Part shown: in pieces, positions 54,259 through 62,745 of the stretch
Layout: each line of letters opens with the position of its first letter
Position numbering within the stretch: the stretch's first letter is position 1
Assembly (NCBI GenBank): GCA_027488935.1
Contig: JAIYAP010000012.1
Location: 1 to 64,000, forward strand
From: Saprospiraceae bacterium
GTDB lineage: Bacteria; Bacteroidota; Bacteroidia; Chitinophagales; Saprospiraceae
Length of the DNA: 64,000 nucleotides
Direction: 5' to 3'
Made by a program: the position numbers and the translations under genes
Notes under the pieces: model-generated
Databases searched by the model: none
Seen by the model: only the letters and a program-made list of their open reading frames with translations
What the model was told of the DNA's origin: nothing

Positions 54259-54876
54259 TTACTCTTTTTTCCATTGGGTTGTGCATCGGCCAGCCTTGCA
54301 ATCTGCAATTCGAACCAATTGTCCCTGTTCGTCGTATTCTTTGAGCGGGCCTTCCTCCAGCGGGAAATCGTCGCCCGGTATATAATTGCCTTCTGTTTTT
54401 AAAACTCTATTTTCATAATATTCCAGAAAAGGGCCGGATTCTTCATTGTCTTTGAGGGTTACCTTTTCCTTTAAATTGCCATTCGGATAATAAGAAAGGC
54501 TCAATCCCTGCAAAGCGCCTTGCACGTAGGTTTGTTCAATATGCAACTTGCCGTCCTGGTAATATTGTTCGTATTTGCCGTGGTAGGTTCCATGGTTAAA
54601 ATGCTCTATGCTTTCGAGGCTCCCATTCTCGTAATAATACTTCCTAAAGCCGTGTAAGGTGTCATTGACATATTCGGCTTCTTCGGCGGGTGTGCCATTT
54701 TCCCAAAATCGTTGGTAAAGGCCGTCTTTGGCAAAATCTTTTTTTCGGCGTTCATAGCGAATTGTTCGGCCTTGGGCATCCTTGGCATCAACGGTTTCGT
54801 GGCGCGGCATACAGCCACTCCCCGCAAAAACGCCAACAAAAAATAAGTAAAATGAAAAAGAACGTACATTTAACAT
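54259..54876 (-). CDS. Lipoprotein with MORN-type (YwqK-like) repeats
   Basis: The 205-residue protein has a lipoprotein signal (MLNVRSFSFYLFFVGVFAGS with Cys after GSG). Repeats of the form F/Y-W/Y-E/P-N-G-x-x-x-x-x-x-x-Y follow (RFWENGTPAEEAEYVNDTLH, YYENGSLESIEHF, YYQDGKLHIEQTY, YYPNGNLKEKVTL). Such MORN-variant repeats are annotated as YwqK-family antitoxins, but in exported Bacteroidota proteins they more likely serve as surface or binding repeats. It leads into porQ with 10 bases spacing and is likely co-transcribed. Confidence 0.85.
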   Translation of the reverse strand: MLNVRSFSFYLFFVGVFAGSGCMPRHETVDAKDAQGRTIRYERRKKDFAKDGLYQRFWENGTPAEEAEYVNDTLHGFRKYYYENGSLESIEHFNHGTYHGKYEQYYQDGKLHIEQTYVQGALQGLSLSYYPNGNLKEKVTLKDNEESGPFLEYYENRVLKTEGNYIPGDDFPLEEGPLKEYDEQGQLVRIADCKAGRCTTQWKKE

Positions 54877-54960
54877 GGCTCAATTGTTTTGAGCATGCAA
54901 ACGAACAGAATGACGACAAAAGTTTACTTCGGGATGCCTGTCTCTAAAAAAAACTGAAAT

Positions 54961-56025
54961 TTACCAGATATTAAGCATGCCTGATTGGTTGGCATAATGC
55001 GCTTTTAATGCCGAAACAAGCCATTCGCCGCCAAAAGTAATGGTATTGTGGTGGGAAAAATAAATAATCCAGTCGAACCCATCATCAAATACAACGCCTT
55101 CATAAGCCCCACGGAAAATATTTTCCAGGCTAATTTTGAAAATACCTTCCTCACAATCAAGCAGGTATACGGATTTTTGTACTTTCTGTTCGAATAACGG
55201 GAGCAGGGCTTTTTCCATATGCGTATCATGCTCAGACAGGTAGACAACCTCCGACTTGGCGGTTCCGCCCAAGGGGGGCCAGTAATTGCAGGTAAATCCC
55301 CAGCGTTCGCGCAGTGCCAGGCGCAATACCTGCGCATCCAAGCCGCGTACGCGCTGGCGGGAGGAAGTATGCACAATTTGAGGTGTAAGCGTAACCGATT
55401 GAAATACTACTTGTTGGGACGCTTCTGAAATCGTCAATGCCATTTGTTCAAAGCCCTTGTATAAGTCAGCCAAGGGGGAGGGGACGCCATCATCAAATTG
55501 TATTTCGGGTCTTAACTCGCGGTCACTAATATGTATTTCGAGTGGAATATGCACAGGGGCCTTCGCGGCCACCTTTTCAACGATTGTTCTTGCGGCGGCA
55601 ATATCCAATACATAATAATAAAGGAGGTAATGGCCACGCAACCGATGACTGCCATTGGCAAATCCGTTAGCCGTTGTAGCGAGTAAGTCATCTACCGGTT
55701 CTTGGTAATGGGTCTTCCAGTCCTCAAACCAGGGGGCACCAGCAGGCCAACCATTCATATTGGCCACCCGAAAATGAAGGCTCATGATTTTCATATCCTT
55801 TCGGTGCGGGTAATCGAATCCTTGGAGGCGCCATTGTGCACCCGCTTGTTGGACCGCACTGGAAGGATCCGTATCGGTAGGCAACAATACTTCGATGTGT
55901 TGTTCGGGCGCATCACCACATTGGCCCAGTGCAGTTACCAGCTTGCCAGTATCAGTTGCCGTCATTTGGCAATAGTGCCATACTGTATCAATTTGCTTGT
56001 ACAGTGTTAAGCGATAAGCAGACAT
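54961..56025 (-). CDS. Hypothetical cytosolic protein, 354 residues
   Basis: I do not recognise the family. The protein has no signal peptide or membrane helix. The N-terminal half is of mixed alpha/beta type (HFRVANMNGWPAGAPW; then a mid part with PVHIPLEIHISDRE). The last 110 residues contain FTCNYWPPLGG, KSVYLLDCEEGIFKISLENI and the ending DGFDWIIYFSHHNTITFGGE, which resembles the end of SMI1/immunity-like proteins (Y/W-I-x-Y-x-S-H-x-x-T-x-x-F-G-G). It is probably monocistronic, 84 bases upstream of the MORN gene. Confidence 0.75.
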   Translation of the reverse strand: MSAYRLTLYKQIDTVWHYCQMTATDTGKLVTALGQCGDAPEQHIEVLLPTDTDPSSAVQQAGAQWRLQGFDYPHRKDMKIMSLHFRVANMNGWPAGAPWFEDWKTHYQEPVDDLLATTANGFANGSHRLRGHYLLYYYVLDIAAARTIVEKVAAKAPVHIPLEIHISDRELRPEIQFDDGVPSPLADLYKGFEQMALTISEASQQVVFQSVTLTPQIVHTSSRQRVRGLDAQVLRLALRERWGFTCNYWPPLGGTAKSEVVYLSEHDTHMEKALLPLFEQKVQKSVYLLDCEEGIFKISLENIFRGAYEGVVFDDGFDWIIYFSHHNTITFGGEWLVSALKAHYANQSGMLNIW

Positions 56026-56170
56026 AAAATCGGGTCTTTATGGATAGTTGGGATCAATTCCATCCTTTGAATTGAAAGATATGTACAGAAGCGATTATTA
56101 AAAAAGAAGTAAATGAAGCTATGCTCTCAATCCAAATTTCGGGCCAATACTGCTTATCGTCAGGGTAAAA

Positions 56171-56216
56171 AAGAAAACCCCGGATTTCTACAGGGAGAAA
56201 CCCGGGGCGTGTTTTG
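56171..56216 (-). terminator. Terminator behind the PDZ protein gene
   Basis: CCCCGGGTTTC and GAAATCCGGGG pair around TCCCTGTA on the minus strand, followed by TTTTCTTTTTT. Confidence 0.85.
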
Positions 56217-56261
56217 CTTAATTTTTAGAGGGGCCGCCAATCGCAGCGAGTATCAGGAATT

Positions 56262-57932
56262 TTAGTTGACAATAATTTGCTCCGAAAATATTTTATTGCC
56301 TTGCAGCACCTGAATCAGAATATTGCCCTTGGCGTATTCTGAAAGGTCAAATTGTTGCACATAATCTCCATTGAAGGCGTTGAGTTCTTCACGGAAAAGT
56401 TGGCGGCCGGCCAGATCAAATAAGGAAACCACTGTTGGTACGGCCGGCGCGCGAAAGGCGATGGTAACCTGGCCCTGTGTTGGGTTGGGATAGGCCTGAA
56501 AAGATTCTAAACTTAAGCTACGGTCTGTTGCCACATTATTCGGTGCAGCGGGAGCCTTTTCCTGATCGCCTTCCCCTTTATGGATGGTGATTACATGGCG
56601 CTCGCGCATGCGGTTTTGCTCGTTGGGGCCCCAATTCCAAAGCATAAACTCTCGGCTTTGGTTGTCGCCCGCATCATTGGTTTCATTCAAAATGATCTTA
56701 TTCGCATTATCACGGCAGGCTTTTAAGGTCGCTTCTGCACGAATGTTATTATCGCCGCGTATATAGTTTACCGTAACTTTTTCACCTGCTTTATAGGTCG
56801 CAATTTCGTTCCAAAGGTCATCGTGGCTTTTAACTTTTTTATCATTAATTGAGATAATCACGTCGCCCTCTGTCAATCCGGCTTCCTTTGCAGCCGATTC
56901 ATCCGTAAAGTTATCAATCTGGGCGCCAGTTGCATCATCTGTAGCGTAGGTCGCGGTGTACACGCCCAAACAGGCTTCTTTTTCTTTATTGTTGACATCG
57001 AAACTATTCCAATTCCAATTCTTGGTATTCCAATTGTCCCAATCCCAATCGTTTTGGGTGCCGATTACGGCTTCTGTGGTCGCTTGTTTATTATTTCGGG
57101 TGTAAACAACGGCAATTTTGTCGCCCGGTTTTGTTTCCGCCATAAAATCGCTGATATCCTCCCAGTCCTCAATGTTTGTATCATTGAGTTTGTTTATCCG
57201 GTCTCCATTTTTAATCCCTGCTTTTTCTGCTGCAGCGTTTTTTACGATATCTACCGCGGTACCAGGTCCTTCTTCTTCTGATTCAGCGGGTTGAACGCCT
57301 AAAAAACCGTGTTTCTCTGTGGTAATACCAACACTAATGGTGTTTCTAGTTCCAAGCGTTGCAACGGTAACGGCTTCCACACCATTGCGCGTGTATCGAA
57401 TTTCCATGGCATCACCTGGTTTGCCTTTGCGGATCAATTTGGTAACATCTTTCCAATAATTGACTTGTTTTCCGTTGAGAAACAAGATAATATCATTGGT
57501 TTTTAACCCCGCTTTTGCCGCAGCCGATTCTTTTACCACTTCTACTTGCAATCCCGGTTCGTTTTCATCTTCGTCCGCATCTTCTTCAATTCCAAGAAAT
57601 GCATTGTTGTACAGATCAACAGAAGCTTCATCACGATGGGTATTCAGGCCATACACTTCATTTCCGTCTTTGCGCTTGTTTTGCACTACCTGAATTTGTA
57701 CCGTAACCCCCTCCTTGTTATTTTCTTTCATGTATTGATCAGCATCAAACTGTGCTGCTGCCTGACCTTTTTTAATGATGGTTTCTATGATTTCAGAGCC
57801 ATCAGCGTCTACAGAGCGCTTGGTAATGATGATTTTTTTCTCAGATTCGTTGTTGTCGGATTGTGCAAGTAAGGAAGCATGGGGCAGCATGCAGATTGCA
57901 AGGAGCAGCAGGAGCGTATGCAATGTTTTCAT
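56262..57932 (-). CDS. Multi-PDZ exported protein with T9SS type A sorting domain
   Basis: From the ATG at 57932 the protein has 556 residues with a signal peptide (MKTLHTLLLLLAICMLPHAS). Three PDZ domains follow (about residues 105-190, 200-290 and 310-400). Each has the LGI/LGV-type carboxylate loop and segments such as AAAKAGLKTNDIILFLNGKQ, AAEKAGIKNGDRINKLND and AAKEAGLTEGDVIISINDKK. The C-terminus (YPNPTQGQVTIAF ... FSEQIIVN) is the T9SS type A domain, so the protein is likely exported to the surface. No protease domain is present. A Trp/Asn/Asp-rich segment between the second and third PDZ is odd. Confidence 0.9.
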   Translation of the reverse strand: MKTLHTLLLLLAICMLPHASLLAQSDNNESEKKIIITKRSVDADGSEIIETIIKKGQAAAQFDADQYMKENNKEGVTVQIQVVQNKRKDGNEVYGLNTHRDEASVDLYNNAFLGIEEDADEDENEPGLQVEVVKESAAAKAGLKTNDIILFLNGKQVNYWKDVTKLIRKGKPGDAMEIRYTRNGVEAVTVATLGTRNTISVGITTEKHGFLGVQPAESEEEGPGTAVDIVKNAAAEKAGIKNGDRINKLNDTNIEDWEDISDFMAETKPGDKIAVVYTRNNKQATTEAVIGTQNDWDWDNWNTKNWNWNSFDVNNKEKEACLGVYTATYATDDATGAQIDNFTDESAAKEAGLTEGDVIISINDKKVKSHDDLWNEIATYKAGEKVTVNYIRGDNNIRAEATLKACRDNANKIILNETNDAGDNQSREFMLWNWGPNEQNRMRERHVITIHKGEGDQEKAPAAPNNVATDRSLSLESFQAYPNPTQGQVTIAFRAPAVPTVVSLFDLAGRQLFREELNAFNGDYVQQFDLSEYAKGNILIQVLQGNKIFSEQIIVN

Positions 57933-58286
57933 AACGTAAAGTTGTTTTGTCGTGAAAGCAAAAAATGGGCTTCGAAAATTGTTTTCAATGATTAATAGAA
58001 CAGACATGTGAGAAAAGACAGTCTAAACGATACGAAGTTGCACCCTAAATTGGCTACCATTAAAAAAATATCGACTGGCATGCCTATTTTATTTGAGAAT
58101 GACAACTTCCGTCCATTTTTCGTTTGAATTGTCGCCTATTATTCAAATTTTAACATTTTTTACTGTCCTGCGAATGATTCACATACTTGAAATCGAAGGA
58201 CGTGCGTTTAGTTTGTCCGGCTTTGGAACTCATTCCCTCCAAAGTTGCTTACCCATCTCTTAATCTTATCCACGAACCGACTTCTT
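57933..58286. other. Non-coding gap of 354 bases
   Basis: Divergent upstream region of the PDZ protein gene and the response regulator gene. No full two-box promoter was found by eye on either side; TTAGTTTG around 58209-58216 (plus strand) is a weak candidate for the regulator. No small gene was seen. Confidence 0.5.
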
Positions 58287-59021
58287 ATGGCTAGCGCAAA
58301 CTACAAAATCTTATTAGTGGAGGATGACCAAAATTTTGGCGACGTTCTCCGTTCTTACCTCGAAATGCACGACTACGACGTCACTTTGGCGACGGATGGT
58401 GTGCTAGGATTTGAGGCTTTTAAAAAAAGTGATTTCGACCTTTGTGTTTTCGATGTTATGATGCCTCGAAAAGACGGTTTCACGCTTGCCAAAGAAATAC
58501 GGGAGCGCGACCAAGAGGTGCCCATCATTTTTCTGACGGCCAAAACCATGAAAGAAGATGTACTCAATGGCTTCAAAATTGGTGCAGATGACTACATCTC
58601 GAAACCGTTCAACTCAGAAGAACTGTTGCTGCGCATTCAAGCGGTGCTAAAACGCGTCAACAAGTTAGCCGATCCAAGAGACGAACAGCGTGAATATGCA
58701 ATTGGTAAATACCATTTTAACTACCCCTTGCGTATCCTCACCTTCAACGATGCCAAACCCGATGAAGAAAGCCAATGGAAATTGAGTCCCAAAGAGGCTG
58801 AATTGCTAAAAATGTTCTGCAAGTATATCAACGATGTAACCCCGCGCTCAGAAGCACTCACGAAAATCTGGCACGAAGACAATTACTTTACGGCCCGTTC
58901 AATGGACGTATTTGTTACAAAATTGCGCAAATACCTGGCCAAGGACAGTGCAATTGAAATTGTAAATATCCACGGCAATGGATTTCAATTGCTGGTAAAA
59001 GATATGATTGCAGCACGTTAG
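58287..59021 (+). CDS. OmpR/RprY-type response regulator
   Basis: The 244-residue protein (from MASANYKILL; the open frame is longer) has an N-terminal receiver domain with the acidic pair VEDD, the phosphorylation Asp in CVFDVMMPRKDG, the Thr/Ser in FLTAK and the Lys in SKPFN. A C-terminal winged helix of OmpR type follows (LSPKEAELLKMFCKYINDVT ... RSMDVFVTKLRKYL). It resembles RprY of Bacteroidota. No histidine kinase gene is adjacent, so the partner must lie elsewhere. A strong terminator follows. Confidence 0.93.
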   Translation: MASANYKILLVEDDQNFGDVLRSYLEMHDYDVTLATDGVLGFEAFKKSDFDLCVFDVMMPRKDGFTLAKEIRERDQEVPIIFLTAKTMKEDVLNGFKIGADDYISKPFNSEELLLRIQAVLKRVNKLADPRDEQREYAIGKYHFNYPLRILTFNDAKPDEESQWKLSPKEAELLKMFCKYINDVTPRSEALTKIWHEDNYFTARSMDVFVTKLRKYLAKDSAIEIVNIHGNGFQLLVKDMIAAR

Positions 59022-59064
59022 GATCGCCAGGATGGCAGCCACCAAACGTTCCATAGCAATACCT

Positions 59065-59102
59065 AACCCGGTCATCAAACGCCCCTGATGATCGGGTTTT
59101 TT
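59065..59102 (+). terminator. Terminator of the response regulator gene
   Basis: AACCCG-G-TCATCA and TGATGA-T-CGGGTT pair as a long stem around an 8-base loop and end in TTTTTT. Confidence 0.88.
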
Positions 59103-59116
59103 AATTTTAGGGCCAT

Positions 59117-59458
59117 TTAGGCAGCATGTTGAAACAAATTCATTTGTCCGTTGTGCGCAAATGCTTCCAGTAAACGCGCGTATTTTACCTTTTGCTTGCT
59201 GTTGGTGCGCAATACAATTAGTTTAGCCAATTCGAGCGTAATGTAAAAGTCCTCAATGGGCTCTCCCGGACGTGGGCGTTTCGCAAAATCGCGGTACATC
59301 TGCGGCTTGCGCATGCCGTCTTGAAATTCGTAGACATCGCGCAACCATTTGCGAACCAATGCTCCATACTGCCGAACAGGCAATTTGAGGGCCGCATGTA
59401 AATTAGAGGCCGTAACGACTTTGGTGCCTCTTTTGCTTTCCAATACTTCGAGTTGCAT
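59117..59458 (-). CDS. AntA/antirepressor-like small protein
   Basis: The 113-residue product from the ATG at 59458 (MQLEVLESKRGTKVVTASNL...) has the general pattern of the AntA/AntB antirepressor domain. It has VVTASNLHAALKL, a central W-x-x-x-x-Y-E-F-x-x-G stretch (VRKWLRDVYEFQDG), and EDFYITLELAKLIVLRTNSK with a C-terminal helix. In phages such domains counter repressors. Here the gene is alone, with its own perfect promoter 66 bases upstream, in a very AT-rich pocket. It may be a phage remnant or a domesticated regulator (inference). Confidence 0.6.
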   Translation of the reverse strand: MQLEVLESKRGTKVVTASNLHAALKLPVRQYGALVRKWLRDVYEFQDGMRKPQMYRDFAKRPRPGEPIEDFYITLELAKLIVLRTNSKQKVKYARLLEAFAHNGQMNLFQHAA

Positions 59459-59523
59459 AAATTCAAAGGTTATGAACAAATTGTGATTGTTCCTTTGAGA
59501 AGAAGTTTGTTTTAAATGCGCTA

Positions 59524-59554
59524 CAAAAATAAACAAGTTGTGTTTAAAAACAAA
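59524..59554 (-). promoter_or_regulatory. Consensus promoter of the antirepressor-like gene
   Basis: Read on the minus strand: TTTG (59551-59554), 19 bases, TATTTTTG (59524-59531). Both boxes and the spacing match the Bacteroidota consensus exactly. The leader would be about 60 bases. Confidence 0.75.
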
Positions 59555-59597
59555 TAGTTTGACATAATATTTTTGTTATTTTTTAAAATATTTTTAT

Positions 59598-59620
59598 AAA
59601 ATATTGATAGTCAATATTTT
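59598..59620. repeat. Perfect palindrome AAAATATTGA-TAG-TCAATATTTT
   Basis: Ten-base arms around a three-base centre, about 44 bases upstream of the -33 box of the antirepressor-like gene. It could be an operator for a dimeric regulator or a small hairpin; there is no T-run typical of a terminator. Confidence 0.6.
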
Positions 59621-59813
59621 GTGCTTATGTATTTTTTGAGAAAAATTTTATAAAACATTGTAAAACACCCTTTTGTATAAAATAACAATATGCAACGGAT
59701 AAAAAAACTGTGCTAAGTGCGCCCGTAGATCGAACAATTTTAGCCAGTGCTTGTTACTTGCTCCTGACAAATGTGTGTCTTTCCCGGTAACTTGTACTAC
59801 CTTTACACTCTTT

Positions 59814-59847
59814 TTTGTCGGGCATTCCACAAGCCTGCTTAAATTTG
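59814..59847 (+). promoter_or_regulatory. Possible promoter of the HMG-CoA synthase gene
   Basis: TAAATTTG at 59840-59847 is a full match to the -7 box and lies 16 bases before the start codon. TTTG at 59814-59817 is 22 bases upstream, longer than the usual 19. Confidence 0.4.
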
Positions 59848-59863
59848 TAGCATTACCATCAAC

Positions 59864-61255
59864 ATGGCCAAACGCTTGCTCCCTGTCGGAATCGACGACA
59901 TGGCATTTTACGTGCCGAAACTCTATCTCGACATACGCGCGCTTGCAGAAAAGCGCAATATTCCCTACGAAAAACTGTCCTTAGGGCTAGGATTGCACAA
60001 AATGGCCTTGCCAGATGTGCATGAAGACGCAGCAACCATGGCCGCCGAAGCCATCGCCGAATTGATTGACCGCAATCAACTCGACCCAAACCGCATCGGA
60101 CGTATTTATTTAGGTACGGAAAGTGCGCTGGATATGGCCAAACCAACCGGTACTTATGCAGTAGAAATGTTGCAAAACCGCTACGCAGCGCAATTTGGTG
60201 CCCACTGTTTTCGGCATTGCGATGTGCTGGATATGACCTTTGCCTGTATCGGCGCGGTGGATGCCTTGCTGAATACCTTGGATTGGGTGGCAACCGACCC
60301 GGATCATATTGGCATTGTGGTCGCTACCGATATTGCTAAATACGAACTCGATTCCACCGGTGAATATACCCAAGGGGCCGGCGCAGTTGCCATGTTGATT
60401 CGCTGGAACCCTAGGCTGCTCGTCATTCGTCGCCTGATCGGTATTGCCATGGAAAGTGTGCACGATTTTTACAAACCACGGCGCGAGCGTTTTTCAGAAA
60501 CGCCCATTTTTGACGGACAATTTTCGAATAATTGCTATCAAAATCGGATGCAAGAGGCGCTTGACGATTTTCGCAGGCGGGCTGTGGCCATCGGGCTTTT
60601 CAAAAATGAACAATATCAGGCGCTTTCCGAACGCTGGAGTAAAATGATTTTTCACCTGCCGTACGCGTTTCATGCCAAACGGATCTACATTGAACGGTTT
60701 ATTGCTGAACGTCAAGCCAAAGGAGTTTGGCAAGCGGATCTGCAGCGTTTGGGGCTGCAAGTGCCCGATAATGCCCATTTTAGTGACCAAAAAGCCTTTG
60801 AAAAGGCCCGCAATGGTTTTTTCAAAGCAGTCAGTGAATCGTCTATGTACCAGCGTTTTGTAAACGACAAACTCGAGCAAGCACAACGCGCCAGCCAGGA
60901 AACCGGCAACCTGTACACGGCTTCAATCTTTCTGGCCTTAATGAGTGCGCTGGAATTGAGCAACACAGCAGGACAAGAACTGAAAGGCAAGCGCATCGGA
61001 TTTGTCGCTTACGGGAGCGGATCCAAGGCAAAGGTATTTGAAGCGATTGTTCAGCCAGCTTGGCATACGATGGCGACTAATTTTAACGTTTTTAAAAAAA
61101 TTGAAAACCGCCAGGCGGTCGATTATAACCAATACGAACGTCTGCACACCGGCACTCAAAATGCCTCTGTTCACCCGGAAACAGGCCGTTGGGGCCTTGA
61201 ATCAATTGGAAAAGAAGGGGTAACCCTCGGTGCACGATACTACCAGACGTTGTAA
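59864..61255 (+). CDS. Hydroxymethylglutaryl-CoA synthase
   Basis: The enzyme joins acetyl-CoA and acetoacetyl-CoA to HMG-CoA, the second step of the mevalonate route to isoprenoids. The 463-residue protein has the catalytic residues of the family: E86 in YLGTES, C128 in DMTFACIGAVDAL and H264 in IFHLPY. The GVGAVAM-like segment GAGAVAMLIRW and the C-terminal GFVAYGSGS are also present. No other mevalonate gene is in the window, but the carotenoid genes at 9.7-12.7 kb would use its products (inference). Confidence 0.94.
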   Translation: MAKRLLPVGIDDMAFYVPKLYLDIRALAEKRNIPYEKLSLGLGLHKMALPDVHEDAATMAAEAIAELIDRNQLDPNRIGRIYLGTESALDMAKPTGTYAVEMLQNRYAAQFGAHCFRHCDVLDMTFACIGAVDALLNTLDWVATDPDHIGIVVATDIAKYELDSTGEYTQGAGAVAMLIRWNPRLLVIRRLIGIAMESVHDFYKPRRERFSETPIFDGQFSNNCYQNRMQEALDDFRRRAVAIGLFKNEQYQALSERWSKMIFHLPYAFHAKRIYIERFIAERQAKGVWQADLQRLGLQVPDNAHFSDQKAFEKARNGFFKAVSESSMYQRFVNDKLEQAQRASQETGNLYTASIFLALMSALELSNTAGQELKGKRIGFVAYGSGSKAKVFEAIVQPAWHTMATNFNVFKKIENRQAVDYNQYERLHTGTQNASVHPETGRWGLESIGKEGVTLGARYYQTL

Positions 61256-61299
61256 AAACGCAAAAATTGTCATCCTGAAATACATTAAACGTATTTTGT

Positions 61300-61322
61300 A
61301 TATTCCAATATACGTTTTTTGG
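61300..61322 (+). terminator. Weak terminator behind HMG-CoA synthase
   Basis: GTATATT and AATATAC form a short AT-rich stem followed by GTTTTTT. The stem is weak. Confidence 0.4.
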
Positions 61323-61367
61323 TATCAAAATTGCTGATTATAAACCCTACCAAAAATTTCGATCAAA

Positions 61368-61538
61368 ATGACTAATCAAGCACAACAAAAAGTAAACAAA
61401 ACTGCAACCTTTTGGCTCGTTTTGAGTCTTCATATTGGCTTGGGTGCCGGATTGTACTATTACGTACAGACTCCTGTGCAGCCAATCGCCCCCAAAGCAG
61501 TACACAGCACAGCAACCGCTAAACCGATTGTTCCATAA
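61368..61538 (+). CDS. Small single-helix membrane protein
   Basis: A 56-residue frame begins at 61368 with MTNQAQQKVNKTATFWLVLS. One membrane helix (about residues 13-32) is followed by a Pro/Ala/Thr-rich tail (VQTPVQPIAPKAVHS). It lies 14 bases before the first thioredoxin-like gene and in the same direction, so it may be translated from the same message. There is no known family; codon use looks like that of neighbours. Confidence 0.55.
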   Translation: MTNQAQQKVNKTATFWLVLSLHIGLGAGLYYYVQTPVQPIAPKAVHSTATAKPIVP

Positions 61539-61552
61539 TTTTTTGCCCAACC

Positions 61553-62719
61553 ATGAAGCGCAACATTGTAACCCTTTTCCTTTCTATCGCATGCCTTGCC
61601 GGTTTGAGCGCGCAAGGCATTGAGTTTTTTCACGGCAAATGGAGTGAAGCACTCGAAAAAGCAAAAGCGGAAGACAAATTAATTTTTGTCGATGCTTATG
61701 CCTCTTGGTGTGGTCCTTGCAAAAGGATGTCTAGTCAGGTTTTCCCGGATTCAAAATCGGGTGCGTTTTATAATACCAGTTTTGTGTGTTTAAAAATCGA
61801 CATGGAGAAGCCGGAAAACGCAGACTTTGCCGATAAATACCCGGTAGGTTCTTACCCGACCTTATTATTTATTGATGCGGATGGAAAAATTGTTCTGAAG
61901 GAAGTCGGCTATCGGGATGTAGACCCCTTTTTGGCACTCGGTAAAAAAGCGCTCGGTAAAAATACGAATTCGGCTGATTATGAGCGAATGTACAATGAAG
62001 GTAATCGTGATCCGCAGTTTTTGTACAAATATGTAGGTGTTTTGAACCGTTTGGGCACCCCATCGCTCAAAATTACCAACGAATATTTGGCTACTCAAAC
62101 CGACCTGAACAGCGATTTCAACCTGCGTTTCATCCTTGAAGGTGCTACAGAAGCTGATAGTCGCGTATTTGATCTCTTGCTCAAAAACAAGGACAAAATT
62201 GCGGCACTTGCAGGACCGGATGCAGTTAAAAGTAAAATAGAACTTGCTTGTAAAAATACGGTTAAAAAAGCCATCAGTTTCAAAGACGAGGCTTTGTTGA
62301 AGGAAGCCAAAAACAAAATGAAAGCAGGCAGCCCCGATCGGGCTGATGCTTTTGGCTATGAATCGGATTTGGCGTACTACACCGCCACAAAAGATGTTAA
62401 AAAATACCTGAAAGTTGCTGGAAGTTATCAAAAATCGGTGATTAAAAATAACGCATCCATGCAACACGAATTTGTAATAAACATGCTGCGTGCCTTTCCA
62501 GAAGACGTAAAAGTGTTGGAATCCGCAGAGAAAATGGCAAAATCGGCTGCCGAAAATGGAGGTTTGCCCGAGTACTATATGACCCTTGCTGGCATTTATA
62601 AAATGCAGGGTAACAAGTTGAAGGCCAAAACAACTGCCCAAAAAGCAATTGAATTGATTGGCGACAAGGACAACGGGATGAAAGCGCGCATCGAATACTT
62701 TTTGAATGCACTAGGATAA
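61553..62719 (+). CDS. Exported thioredoxin-fold protein, copy 1
   Basis: The 388-residue protein has a signal peptide (MKRNIVTLFLSIACLAGLSA), then a thioredoxin domain with the active-site motif CGPC (ASWCGPCKRMSSQVFPD) and the cis-Pro segment VGSYPTLLFIDADGK. A helical C-terminal part of about 230 residues follows, whose last section (YMTLAGIYKMQGNKLKAKTT, then AQKAIELI) is TPR-like. It probably reduces or monitors disulfides of exported proteins. It is a paralogue of the next gene. Confidence 0.92.
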   Translation: MKRNIVTLFLSIACLAGLSAQGIEFFHGKWSEALEKAKAEDKLIFVDAYASWCGPCKRMSSQVFPDSKSGAFYNTSFVCLKIDMEKPENADFADKYPVGSYPTLLFIDADGKIVLKEVGYRDVDPFLALGKKALGKNTNSADYERMYNEGNRDPQFLYKYVGVLNRLGTPSLKITNEYLATQTDLNSDFNLRFILEGATEADSRVFDLLLKNKDKIAALAGPDAVKSKIELACKNTVKKAISFKDEALLKEAKNKMKAGSPDRADAFGYESDLAYYTATKDVKKYLKVAGSYQKSVIKNNASMQHEFVINMLRAFPEDVKVLESAEKMAKSAAENGGLPEYYMTLAGIYKMQGNKLKAKTTAQKAIELIGDKDNGMKARIEYFLNALG

Positions 62720-62745
62720 ATTTCGCCCTTTTATATTGCTGCGAT

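Larger units (their letters stand above)
59459..59863. other. AT-rich non-coding gap of 405 bases
   Basis: Between the antirepressor-like gene and HMG-CoA synthase. The part 59530-59690 is extremely AT-rich compared with its neighbours. It contains a perfect palindrome (59598-59620) and the promoters listed separately. No gene was seen. Confidence 0.65.

Noticed and set aside
61865-62641. 258-codon frame antisense to the first thioredoxin gene
   Set aside because: Phe/Cys/His-rich shadow frame opposite a well supported gene.
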